From positions 1-14,895 of the forward strand of contig JACDHU010000016.1 in NCBI GenBank assembly GCA_013820865.1: DNA of 14,895 nt, in the 5' to 3' direction. The notes beneath the pieces were generated by a model. That model was given only the letters and a program-made list of their open reading frames with translations, did no database searches and was not told the DNA's origin. The position numbers and the translations under genes were made by a program. Below are positions 6,084 through 13,169 of this stretch, piece after piece. The stretch comes from Chloroflexota bacterium. Its GTDB lineage: Bacteria; Chloroflexota; Limnocylindria; QHBO01. Positions within the stretch are counted from its first letter, which is position 1, and the number at the start of each line of letters is the position of its first letter.

Positions 6084-8344
6084 GCTGATGTCCTGCTGGT
6101 CTCGCGGCGGCGTCCGACCGCTCGCATCGACGCTGCCACAATCTGGTCGACGCCGACCAGCACTGCCGCCGTGGCCGGTCCGAGCGGAACGAACGAGTCG
6201 ACCGCCCGGACTGATCCGAGCCGTCGTCCGATGCGCCGCTCAGCGAGGTCCGCGACGAGCGCATCCGCCACGCCGCCTCCGGTGGCACGACACTCGTCGA
6301 TGACGACGACCGTCTCGACTTCGGTGGCGTGGGCCCGGATGGCCTCGAACGGGAGTGGATTGAGCCAGCGCAGGTCGATGACCCGGACTCGCAGGTCGTG
6401 CTCATCGGCAAGGCGTCGTGCGGCCTGGAGGCTGAGGCGCAACCCGTTGGCGTAGCTGATCAATAGCAAGTCGGCATCGGCCTGGCCGTACACGCCCACT
6501 TCGCCAGGCAGGAGCACGTCGGGTGGTGCAGGATAGTCGGTCAGCCAGCCGCCGTCGCCAACGGTGTGGAGGTCCCTCTCGTGATACAGGGCGATCGGCT
6601 CCAGGAATACGACCACCCGGCCGTCCTCCGCGGCCATGGCCACTGCGCCGCGAAGCATGCGCGCGGCATCGTCACCTCGGGCGGGAACCGCAAGCACGAG
6701 TCCCGGAATGTCGCGCAGCGCGCCGACCGAGTTGTCGTTGTGAAAGTGGCCACCGAAACCCTTCTGGTACGCCAGACCAGCGACCCGCACGACCATCGGG
6801 TTGCGGAACTGACCCGAGCTGAAGAATTGAAGTGACGCCGCCTCCCCGCGCAACTGGTCGAGCGCGTTGTGGACGTAGGCGAGGTATTGGATCTCCGGAA
6901 CGGGCAACAGGCCGATGTGCGCGGCACCCTGCGCGATGCCGAGGATGCTCGTCTCGTCGAGCAGGGTGTCAAATACGCGAGCCGCCCCGAACCGCTTGTG
7001 CAGGCCGTTGGTGACGTTGTAGACGCCGCCCTTGCGCGCGATGTCCTGGCCGAACAAGAGGAGCTCGGGACGGCGCAGGAGTTCATCAGCAAGCGCGGCG
7101 TTCAGACATCCGGCCATGGTGCGTGCCGTTGGCGCGGTGGCGGCCTCCGGCAGCGTCGGCCCGAATGAAGCACTGCGCTCCTCGGTGGTGGCCAGCGGCG
7201 TGCGGGCACGTTCGGCCACACGATCGGCATGGTAGGGCGCGAGGGGCGCGGTCACCTCCTCGGTCGTCTGAAGGCGCGGGCGGCTGGCAGCCTCGTTGGC
7301 CACGGCCATGACCCGCTGCCGAGTCTCGGCCACGAGCTCTCGCAGTTCAGTTGGAGTCGCCGCGCCGGTCTGAACCAGGCGGCGGGCGTTTCGCAAGAGG
7401 GGATCGCGGCCCTCGACGTCCTGGATCTCGGCCAGGGAGCGGTAGGTGGGCTCGGCGTCGCTGCCGGCATGGCCCCACAGGCGGACGGTGCGCAGGTGCA
7501 GGAATGCCGGCTGGCGCGTGCTCCGAACGTGGTCAATGGCCGTTCCGACAGCATCCCACACGTCGTCGAGCTCTCCGTCGGCGTCGAGATATCGGAGGTG
7601 CGGCTGGTTGCCGAACGTTTCGGCAATCCAGCCCTCGGGCGTCGGGACGCTGATGCCGGTGCCGTTGTCCTCGCACACGAGCAGCAGCGGCATCTGCTGG
7701 CCCAGGCGCACCGCGTAGCGCGCCGTGTTGATGGCCGACAGCGCCGTCGAGTGGTTGGCGCTGGCGTCACCGAAGGAGCAGGCGACGATGGCATCCGCGG
7801 GCAGGCCGCTGGCGACCCCCAGCCGCTTGGCGCGCGACAGACTGAACGCCAGCCCCATGGCCTTGGGCAGGTGGCTGGCGATGGTGCTGGTCTGTGGCGG
7901 GATCCACATCGCGCGGCTGCCCCATACCTTGTGCCGGCCCTGGGCGATCGGATCGTCACTCGAGGCAGCTACGCCGAGCAGCGTGTCCATGACGGGCGAG
8001 CTACCGGCCAACTGGCGCGCGCGCGCCATGACAAAGCCACCGGACCGATAGTGCAGGAAGGCCGGATCACCCACCCGCAGTCGTGCGCCGACGATCGCGT
8101 TGTTCTCGTGTCCCGCGGAGCCGATGGTGTAGAAGCTGCGATCCGTCTTCTTCAGCTCCCGCGCGGCGACATCGAGCTGGCGAGACGCGAGCTGGTCCTC
8201 GAACACTTCCATGGCTCGAATGGCCGTCAGAGCGCCCCCGTCCCTGAGGTGCGCGCGAGGGCCGAGCCGGGCGACGACCGGCTCAGCGAGGGTCAGATAT
8301 TCATCGAGTTGGTGCTCGACGATGGCGACGCGGTCCCAGGTCAT
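6080..8344 (-). CDS. 2-oxo acid dehydrogenase E1, fused alpha and beta subunits
   Basis: Protein of 754 residues joining E1-alpha (about 1-350) to E1-beta (about 405-740) through a Pro/Thr/Ala-rich linker. E1 uses thiamine diphosphate to decarboxylate a 2-oxo acid and pass the acyl group to lipoyl-E2. The alpha half has HYRSGGF (98-104) and the ThDP signature starting GDAS at 192-195 and ending in EDNG, with N227. The beta half has LLFGQDIARKGGVYNVTNGL (about 429-448), LDETSILGIAQGAA and GGHFHNDNS (531-539), matching the E1-beta cofactor and lipoyl-facing loops. The family resembles branched-chain or pyruvate-type heterotetrameric E1 fused into one chain; the substrate is not certain. No E2 or E3 is in the window. 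It is first in an operon with a FabD-like acyltransferase and alkA. ATG at 8344 lacks a clear Shine-Dalgarno; TATCAT at 8388-8383 may be the -10. Confidence 0.9.
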   Translation of the reverse strand: MTWDRVAIVEHQLDEYLTLAEPVVARLGPRAHLRDGGALTAIRAMEVFEDQLASRQLDVAARELKKTDRSFYTIGSAGHENNAIVGARLRVGDPAFLHYRSGGFVMARARQLAGSSPVMDTLLGVAASSDDPIAQGRHKVWGSRAMWIPPQTSTIASHLPKAMGLAFSLSRAKRLGVASGLPADAIVACSFGDASANHSTALSAINTARYAVRLGQQMPLLLVCEDNGTGISVPTPEGWIAETFGNQPHLRYLDADGELDDVWDAVGTAIDHVRSTRQPAFLHLRTVRLWGHAGSDAEPTYRSLAEIQDVEGRDPLLRNARRLVQTGAATPTELRELVAETRQRVMAVANEAASRPRLQTTEEVTAPLAPYHADRVAERARTPLATTEERSASFGPTLPEAATAPTARTMAGCLNAALADELLRRPELLLFGQDIARKGGVYNVTNGLHKRFGAARVFDTLLDETSILGIAQGAAHIGLLPVPEIQYLAYVHNALDQLRGEAASLQFFSSGQFRNPMVVRVAGLAYQKGFGGHFHNDNSVGALRDIPGLVLAVPARGDDAARMLRGAVAMAAEDGRVVVFLEPIALYHERDLHTVGDGGWLTDYPAPPDVLLPGEVGVYGQADADLLLISYANGLRLSLQAARRLADEHDLRVRVIDLRWLNPLPFEAIRAHATEVETVVVIDECRATGGGVADALVADLAERRIGRRLGSVRAVDSFVPLGPATAAVLVGVDQIVAASMRAVGRRRETSRTSA

Positions 8345-8382
8345 GCGGTGGGGCAGACTCGGCTGGATGTGGGGGGCACCCC

Positions 8383-8388
8383 ATGATA
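8383..8388 (-). promoter_or_regulatory. Candidate -10 box for the E1 operon
   Basis: TATCAT on the minus strand, 38 bp before the E1 start, matches 5 of 6 bases of TATAAT. The -35 region (CAGATC) is poor. The operon may also be read from the promoter of the microprotein gene upstream. Confidence 0.35.
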
Positions 8389-8401
8389 GCGCCGCCGCTC
8401 G

Positions 8402-8530
8402 TCAGGATCTGCCGAAGGGGAAGTCTGCTCCACCACTGGCGGCCGCGACGGCGGTGGCCAGCGCCAACTGGATGGCCATGGCGGCCACGGGCGACCAGAA
8501 CAGGGGATGTCGAACCAGGCGTCGGAGCAT
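8402..8530 (-). CDS. Single-pass membrane microprotein, 42 residues
   Basis: A 42-residue open frame begins at ATG 8530 behind AGGAGG with 7-nt spacing, the best Shine-Dalgarno in the window. The sequence starts MLRRLVRHPLFW, has one hydrophobic helix at about residues 13-33 (SPVAAMAIQLALATAVAAAS) and ends GGADFPFGRS. The positive N-terminus before the helix suggests N-in/C-out or a signal anchor. The frame could extend to 8611, but the added residues are Arg/Ser-rich and the Shine-Dalgarno argues against it. It lies 57 bp upstream of E1 on the same strand and below the 11-bp tandem repeats, so it may be a leader gene of the same transcript. No family is recognised. Confidence 0.6.
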   Translation of the reverse strand: MLRRLVRHPLFWSPVAAMAIQLALATAVAAASGGADFPFGRS

Positions 8531-8599
8531 GGGAGTGCCTCCTGTGGAGCGCCTCGCCGACGGAAGGGATGACCGACGTGCGGGCGCGCTCACATGGAA

Positions 8600-8643
8600 C
8601 CTGATGACCACTTACTGGCCACTTACCAGCTGCTTACTGGAGC
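8600..8643. promoter_or_regulatory. Tandem 11-bp repeats resembling a PhoB/PhoP-type operator
   Basis: CTTACTGGCCA (8611-8621), CTTACCAGCTG (8622-8632) and CTTACTGGAGC (8633-8643) are three head-to-tail 11-mers sharing CTTAC. CCTGATGACCA (8600-8610) is a weaker fourth unit, agreeing at 7 of 11 positions with the first. Exact 11-bp period puts the motif on one DNA face, as in binding sites of OmpR/PhoB-family regulators. The array ends 70 bp upstream of the microprotein start. Another CTTAC at 8661 is out of phase. Confidence 0.5.
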
Positions 8644-8675
8644 TGTTGTCGTCGCGGAGCCTTACGCTCATCTCG

Positions 8676-8711
8676 TGCCCGCGACGTATATACATAGATA
8701 CGTCGCGGGCA
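8676..8711. repeat. Perfect palindrome with 14-bp arms
   Basis: TGCCCGCGACGTAT (8676-8689) and its exact complement ATACGTCGCGGGCA (8698-8711) flank the AT-rich loop ATACATAG. It lies 33 bp past the EamA stop and 146 bp before the microprotein start, both on the minus strand. No T-tract follows on either strand. It is either an unusual terminator for EamA or a binding site for a dimeric regulator. Confidence 0.7.
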
Positions 8712-8744
8712 GATGCAGCGCCGCATCGCGTCAACACGATCGGA

Positions 8745-9578
8745 TCAGCCGCCGATGGAGATCAGGACAATTCCCAGGAGTGCCAGGGCGACGCCGAACT
8801 GGCCCAACCGCGGCAGGAGCTCGCCGAGGACGAATCGGGCCAGCAGCATGGTGACGATGGGATAGAGCCCGGTCAGGGCCGCCGCCAGCCCGATGGGCAT
8901 CTGGTCGCTCGCAACGACATAGAGCGCATTGCCGCCCACGTCGAACAGCCCCGCCACGACGACAATACGCAGCGGATATGAGCTCCGCTCGACCCGGCCG
9001 TAGGCGAGCGCGAAGGCGATGCCCGCTGAGGCGGTGCGGCTCAGGACAAGTGCCCAGAGCGGATCGCCGCCCTGCGCAGCGAGGTCGATCAACACGTACC
9101 AGGCTCCGAAACCCATCGCGGCCAGCCCCGCCAGCTGGATTGCCTGCCGCCCGAGCTCCCCGCGTGACGCCCCGCTTGCCGCCGCCGCCGCACCCGCGGC
9201 ACAGCCGACGCCGAGCAGTTGCAGAGGCGCAACGGTAGACCCCAGCAGGGCCCCGACGGTGAGCGGGATGGCCAGCGATCCCGCACCGCTCAGGGCGGTG
9301 ACGAGGCCCATGGAGCCCAGCGACATGCCGCGGTAGAGGGCTGCGAGGCCCACGACACCGGCGACTCCGGCGGAAAGGCCAATCAAGGCCGAGCCGAGGT
9401 CAGGAAGGGGCGGACGGATGACGATCGCAGCCAGGAGCAGCGCGACCAGACCGATGCCGTGCGCGCCCGCCACGACCGGCAGCGCTCCGGCGCGACGCGA
9501 CGCGACGGCGCCAGCGAAATCACCGGTGCCGAACGACAGCGCGGAGAGGATGCCGGCACCGATACCGGAGACGGGCAT
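8745..9578 (-). CDS. EamA/DMT-family transporter
   Basis: Protein of 277 residues, almost all hydrophobic, with about ten predicted membrane helices in two homologous halves (about 1-135 and 147-277). This is the layout of EamA (DMT superfamily) permeases, usually 280-310 residues. The first half starts GAGILSALSFGTGDFAGAVASRRAG and carries GLAALYRGMSLGSMGLVTAL, a common EamA helix-4 pattern. The second half ends with LTGLYPIVTMLLARFVLGELLPRLGQFGVAL, the diagnostic YPxxT...LGE...Q.G stretch. Family members export amino acids, purines or other metabolites, or take up sugars; the substrate cannot be read here. Start ATG 9578 has GAGG 5 nt upstream. A TAGAGT -10 at 9616-9611 fits a short leader. 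It is divergent from the DUF3352 gene, sharing a 182-bp control region. Confidence 0.9.
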   Translation of the reverse strand: MPVSGIGAGILSALSFGTGDFAGAVASRRAGALPVVAGAHGIGLVALLLAAIVIRPPLPDLGSALIGLSAGVAGVVGLAALYRGMSLGSMGLVTALSGAGSLAIPLTVGALLGSTVAPLQLLGVGCAAGAAAAASGASRGELGRQAIQLAGLAAMGFGAWYVLIDLAAQGGDPLWALVLSRTASAGIAFALAYGRVERSSYPLRIVVVAGLFDVGGNALYVVASDQMPIGLAAALTGLYPIVTMLLARFVLGELLPRLGQFGVALALLGIVLISIGG

Positions 9579-9610
9579 GCAGACCTCGAGGTCACTACGG
9601 GCTGATCGCG

Positions 9611-9616
9611 ACTCTA
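9611..9616 (-). promoter_or_regulatory. -10 box for EamA transporter
   Basis: TAGAGT on the minus strand (plus ACTCTA) matches TANNNT and lies 32 bp before the start codon, giving a leader of about 26 nt. Confidence 0.35.
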
Positions 9617-9697
9617 GCGCAGCGCCTTCAGCGTCGTGTCGATGGGGGCGGACGCCACTGATCTGATCGTCCCGGTGCAGTCGACCGACGTCCAGCG

Positions 9698-9703
9698 TAG
9701 GCT
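9698..9703 (+). promoter_or_regulatory. -10 box for DUF3352 gene
   Basis: TAGGCT, a frequent -10 form in high-GC bacteria, lies 57 bp before the ATG at 9761. A -35-like GTGCAG stands at 9675-9680 with 17-bp spacing. An overlapping TAGGCG (9703-9708) with TCGACC (9681-9686) is the alternative. Confidence 0.35.
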
Positions 9704-9760
9704 AGGCGCGACGACCGGTCACCGAGCGCCGGATTCGAGACAGGGGAGCTCTGCCCGAGC

Positions 9761-11488
9761 ATGTCCGCTATCACCACCACCGCCGCTGCGCCGGCGTGGC
9801 GTATTGCCGTCATCGGCCTTGTTGCCGTCCTTGCTGCGAGCATTGGCCTTGCGCTGGGCAGCTTTCTGCTGACCACTCGCACTACCGCCGTCGGCGGCGG
9901 CGCCTCGTACGTGCCGGCTAGTGCGCCGTTCTACTTCGAGATGCGCCTCGAGCCTTCGGCTGACCAGGATGGCGCCCTGCGCCAGCTGCTTGGCCGTTTC
10001 CCGCCCATCGAGGGCGTTGACCTGGATCAGCCGCTGTACGCCCAGTTGACCGAGCGTCTTGACGAGATGCTCGCCGACGAGGCCGTCGACGTGAGCTGGT
10101 CGACGGATGTCGCGCCGTGGTTCGACGGGCACGTCGGCCTTGCCGTCATGGACATCCCGCTCGACGCGTTGGCTGATGACCCGATCCCGTCGATGGTGAT
10201 CCTGGTCGGCGTCAGCGATACGGCCGCGGCCGCTGCATCGATCGAGCGGCTCATCACCGAGGCGGACCCGGAGGCCACGTTCAGCGAGCAGGTGCATGAC
10301 GGCGTCACCATCCGCGCCGACGGGGACGAAGGTGCCTACGCGCTCACTGACGATCAACTGCTGATCGCGCCAAGCGCCGCGGACATCATTGTCGCCCTTG
10401 ACGCACACGACACGGGCACCACCACCCTGGCGGAGGTCGGTGAGATCACGCGATTGACCGATGCGCTGCCAACCGATTGGCTGGCATTCGGCGTCTACGA
10501 CTTCACCGATCTCATGGCGGCGGCGATCGCCGAGGGAGAGTCCCAGTCTCCGGCCATGGGCGAGGCCTTCGCCGCACTGCTCGAGCACCAGCCCCTCCGC
10601 GGTGCGATGGCCTTCACCGCCGGCGGCGATCGCCTGGCCGTCGACGTTGCGACCGATCTGCCGACCGGCCCGTTCGCGGTGACCAACGAGGATCGCGGCC
10701 TGGCGGCTGAAGTGCCGGCCGACACGCTCTATTACGCGGAGGCGGGCAACCTTGGCCTGACCCTGTCCGCCGTGATCGAGCCGATGAAGGAGGCCGCCGC
10801 CAGCGTGCCCGAGGGCGCGGAGCAGGTCGCAATGATCGAAGCAGCCCTCGGAGCCGACCTCGAGGAGCTGGTGAGCTGGATCGACGACGGTGCCGTGTCC
10901 ATCGGCTTCGATGGCAGCCAGCCATACGGTGGCATGGTGCTGGTCCCGAACGACATGGCCGCCGCCGAGCGACGCCTCTCGCAGCTCATCTCGTTCGCGA
11001 GCCTCGCGGGCCTCGACCCGTCCAGCGGCGTCAGCACCGAGACGAGCGAGATCGGATCCGTCAGTGTGGCCACCATCCGCTGGGAGGACCCCAACGCCAT
11101 GCCTCCCGACCCGATGCTGCCGATCCCGACGGGCGTCGCGGTGCAGATCGCGGTCACCGACGACCGCGCTCTCATCGGCCTGGGCGAGACGTTCGTGGGG
11201 CGCGTGTTGGAGCTCGATCCAAGCGACGGGCTTGCGTCGGTGGCGCGCTACAGCGACGCGGTCACCGAGCTTGGTGGTGCCACGAACACCGGTGTGGCCT
11301 GGATGGACCTGACCGGCATTCGCGAGGCGATCGAAACGGCCTTCGCGACGGAGATCGAGTCGATGGATGCCGCCGGGTTCTACATGACCGAGATCCGGCC
11401 CTGGCTGATGCCGCTCGATCGGATCGTGGGGATCTCCCGGCTCGAAGGTGACGTGCACCTCCAGCGCAGCGTGCTCCTGATCGAGTGA
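9761..11488 (+). CDS. Membrane-anchored DUF3352-type protein
   Basis: Protein of 575 residues. A short N-terminal tail is followed by one strong membrane helix (about 13-37, AVIGLVAVLAASIGLALGSF), then a large, acidic, soluble domain that should lie outside the membrane. After the helix comes ASYVPASAPFYFEMRLEPSADQ, the typical entry of DUF3352 proteins. Further blocks are PWFDGHVGLAVMD (about 125-137), the TRLTDALPTDWLAFGVYDF-like block (about 231-248), EVPADTLYYAEAGNLG and SWIDDGAVSIGFD. The internal pattern suggests two similar alpha/beta halves. No catalytic motif is evident; the family has no established function. GGGGAG precedes the ATG by about 12 nt. The cupin gene starts inside its stop codon (TGATG), so the two are translationally coupled. 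Confidence 0.82.
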   Translation: MSAITTTAAAPAWRIAVIGLVAVLAASIGLALGSFLLTTRTTAVGGGASYVPASAPFYFEMRLEPSADQDGALRQLLGRFPPIEGVDLDQPLYAQLTERLDEMLADEAVDVSWSTDVAPWFDGHVGLAVMDIPLDALADDPIPSMVILVGVSDTAAAAASIERLITEADPEATFSEQVHDGVTIRADGDEGAYALTDDQLLIAPSAADIIVALDAHDTGTTTLAEVGEITRLTDALPTDWLAFGVYDFTDLMAAAIAEGESQSPAMGEAFAALLEHQPLRGAMAFTAGGDRLAVDVATDLPTGPFAVTNEDRGLAAEVPADTLYYAEAGNLGLTLSAVIEPMKEAAASVPEGAEQVAMIEAALGADLEELVSWIDDGAVSIGFDGSQPYGGMVLVPNDMAAAERRLSQLISFASLAGLDPSSGVSTETSEIGSVSVATIRWEDPNAMPPDPMLPIPTGVAVQIAVTDDRALIGLGETFVGRVLELDPSDGLASVARYSDAVTELGGATNTGVAWMDLTGIREAIETAFATEIESMDAAGFYMTEIRPWLMPLDRIVGISRLEGDVHLQRSVLLIE

Positions 11489-11811
11489 TGGCGCTTCCAG
11501 CACCGCTCGAGCCACTTTTGGGGGCGCGGGCCGGCGACCCTGGCGTGGCCGCGGCGGAGGAGCGGCTGACAGCGCTTGGTTGTGCGCCCCATGCGTGGCG
11601 CAACGGTCCGGGAGACACCTACGTCGCGCACGACCATGCCTACACAAAGCTGCTCGTGTGCGCCGAAGGGTCGATCACGTTCATCGTGGGCGAAGACGCC
11701 ATCGAGGTCGAGCTGGAAGCCGGTGACGGGTTCGTACTGCCGCCGGGTACGCGACATTCGGCGGTGGTCGGCCCACATGGGTGCACCTGCGTCGAGGGTC
11801 AGCGGCGATAG
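11488..11811 (+). CDS. Small single-domain cupin
   Basis: Protein of 107 residues. Cupin motif 1 reads G42-x5-H48-x-H50-x3-K54-x6-G61: the two His ligands are kept but the usual Glu is Lys. Motif 2 is G79-x5-P85-x-G87-x2-H90-x3-V94, with the third His ligand kept and the closing Asn replaced. Three His could still bind a metal. The segments CAEGSITFIVGEDAIEVELEAGDGF form the usual beta-barrel strands. Start ATG 11488 overlaps the preceding stop as TGATG; a GTG one codon upstream is the alternative. Such small cupins may be dioxygenases, isomerases or sensors, and nothing here decides between them. It ends 3 bp from the convergent metallopeptidase stop, with no terminator between. Confidence 0.85.
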   Translation: MALPAPLEPLLGARAGDPGVAAAEERLTALGCAPHAWRNGPGDTYVAHDHAYTKLLVCAEGSITFIVGEDAIEVELEAGDGFVLPPGTRHSAVVGPHGCTCVEGQRR

Positions 11812-11814
11812 GGC

Positions 11815-12108
11815 TCAGGCGATGGTTCCCTGTGACGCCTCGCGGGCATCGATCTCGAATCGGTTGTCGTGGTACCAGCGCCTGCCGGACCGGCGTGCGC
11901 GCAGCGACTCGGCGAGGTAGAGGATCGGGAACCGCCAGCCGTGCTGCTCCCATTGGCGGACGTGCGCCATCTCGTGGGCGAGTTCGCCATCTGTCATGAG
12001 GCGCCAGGCGAAGATGCGGTGCCCGAAGGTGATGGCAAGCCAGTTGGGCAGCACGCGGGCGCCGGGACGTCGCAGCCAGGGCCAGATGTGGACGCGGTGC
12101 GTTCTCAT
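11815..12108 (-). CDS. Small HExxH putative zinc metallopeptidase
   Basis: Protein of 97 residues built around H45-E46-M-A-H49 in GELAHEMAHVRQWEQHG, a zincin active-site helix with the following RQ typical of DUF4157-like domains. A second helix, FPILYLAESLRA, and YHDNRFEIDAREA follow. E85 in that segment is a good candidate for the third zinc ligand, giving a gluzincin-like set. The hydrophobic part before the motif, VLPNWLAITFGHRIF, may be a beta strand rather than a membrane segment. No signal peptide is seen. It overlaps the glycosyltransferase stop by 4 bp, so it is translated in coupling with it. It may process a cell-envelope partner or may be catalytically silent; only the motif is visible. 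Confidence 0.78.
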   Translation of the reverse strand: MRTHRVHIWPWLRRPGARVLPNWLAITFGHRIFAWRLMTDGELAHEMAHVRQWEQHGWRFPILYLAESLRARRSGRRWYHDNRFEIDAREASQGTIA

Positions 12109-13022
12109 TGGTCAAACGGGCGAAGGAGCAGGTCGCGCCGGTCTCCCCAGTGCTTGAGAAACCGATAGAAGTTGCGCTTGCTGAGCCGATTCCGCTCGGT
12201 GTCGGGCAGCGAGGTGTACCCGCGATGCTCATGGCGCTCGAACGGCAGCGCTTCGGTGCGCATGGCGCGCCAGCCAGCGGCGCGGACGGCGAAACTGAAG
12301 TCGAGATCGGCGTTGCGGTAGAAGCGAAACCGATGGTCGAAGCCGCGCACGACCTGGAGCGCTTCGCGGCGGGTGGCGAGGCAGTAGCCCTCGATGGCAT
12401 CGACCTCGCCCGGCGGCGCGTCGACGAACTCGCGTCCATCGCCACTGGTCACGCCCCAGCCGCCGGCGATCCCGACCGCCGGATCCGTGAGGGCGGCCAG
12501 GAGGGGAGTTGAGAAGTCGCCGATCGGCTCGAGCGACGTGTCCAACAGGAGGGTGATCTCGCCGCGCGAGCGTTCCAGGCCGAGGGTCCGCGCATCGGCC
12601 CATCCCAGCCGCTGCGGGCTGCGCAGGATGGTCGGCTCGATCGGCAGGTGGAGCGCCGACAGCGGCTCGTCGAGGTCGAATGACGGTGCGTTGGCGACGA
12701 TGATCAGCTCCCATGGGACGGACGGCGGATGCGCTGCCAAGCCGGCCAAGAGGCGCGCGAAGTCCTCGGGGTGGTCATCGGCGACGACTTGGAGGGACAG
12801 GGCGACGCTGGCTGGATTGTCCAGGCTGGGCGGGGGAACGGCATCGGCGATGGTGATCGCGGGGCGGGCGGTCGAGCGACCGGGGCTGTCCTGCACCTCC
12901 CAACCCAAGGCGGCAATCTGCTCGCGCAGCGCATCGGCCCGTTCCCAATCGAGCGCTTCTCGTGCGGACTTCCGCTCGAAGATGAGGCGGCGGACCTCTT
13001 CGGGGATCTTCATTTCGCTCAT
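12105..13022 (-). CDS. Family 2 glycosyltransferase with CysS-tail-like N-terminal segment
   Basis: Protein of 305 residues. Residues about 10-48 (VRRLIFERKSAREALDW, then ERADALREQIAALGWEVQDS) closely resemble the C-terminal helical tail of cysteinyl-tRNA synthetase, with its pattern R-x2-AR-x3-DW/F-x2-AD-x2-R-x3-A-x-LG-x3-DS/TP. From about residue 65 a GT-A fold follows: VALSLQVVADD, ELIIVANAP, GWADARTLGLERSRGEITLLLDTS and RFYRNADLDFSFAVRAAGW, typical of family 2 (rhamnosyltransferase-like). The usual DxD is reduced to DTS, so metal or donor binding may differ. MSEMKI at 13022 was chosen; MKI at 13013 is possible. A longer frame to 13577 is rejected because it crosses the excisionase-type gene. 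The ATGA overlap couples it to the metallopeptidase gene. Confidence 0.8.
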   Translation of the reverse strand: MSEMKIPEEVRRLIFERKSAREALDWERADALREQIAALGWEVQDSPGRSTARPAITIADAVPPPSLDNPASVALSLQVVADDHPEDFARLLAGLAAHPPSVPWELIIVANAPSFDLDEPLSALHLPIEPTILRSPQRLGWADARTLGLERSRGEITLLLDTSLEPIGDFSTPLLAALTDPAVGIAGGWGVTSGDGREFVDAPPGEVDAIEGYCLATRREALQVVRGFDHRFRFYRNADLDFSFAVRAAGWRAMRTEALPFERHEHRGYTSLPDTERNRLSKRNFYRFLKHWGDRRDLLLRPFDQ

Positions 13023-13084
13023 CGAACGGAAGTACTCACTGGATTGCCTACAACGTACCGGGCGGCGCGAGGCCACCGCAACCG

Positions 13085-13090
13085 TACTAT
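13085..13090 (+). promoter_or_regulatory. Candidate -10 box for HTH gene
   Basis: TACTAT matches 5 of 6 bases of TATAAT, 80 bp before the ATG at 13170. There is no convincing -35. Confidence 0.25.
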
Positions 13091-13169
13091 CCGACCACGA
13101 GCCGTTCCTACCGCACCTGCCCGGTGCGCCGGCGCGTGAACAGTGCCAACACGAGGACGGAACGCACCA

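Noticed and set aside
7229..8386. Long plus-strand open frame opposite E1
   Set aside because: It covers the E1-alpha half, which has clear ThDP motifs on the minus strand; the plus-strand product shows no fold pattern.
9719..11647. Very long open frame on the minus strand opposite the DUF3352 gene
   Set aside because: It is a GC-rich shadow: His/Arg/Asp-rich with no domain pattern, while the plus strand has a membrane anchor and family-like motifs.
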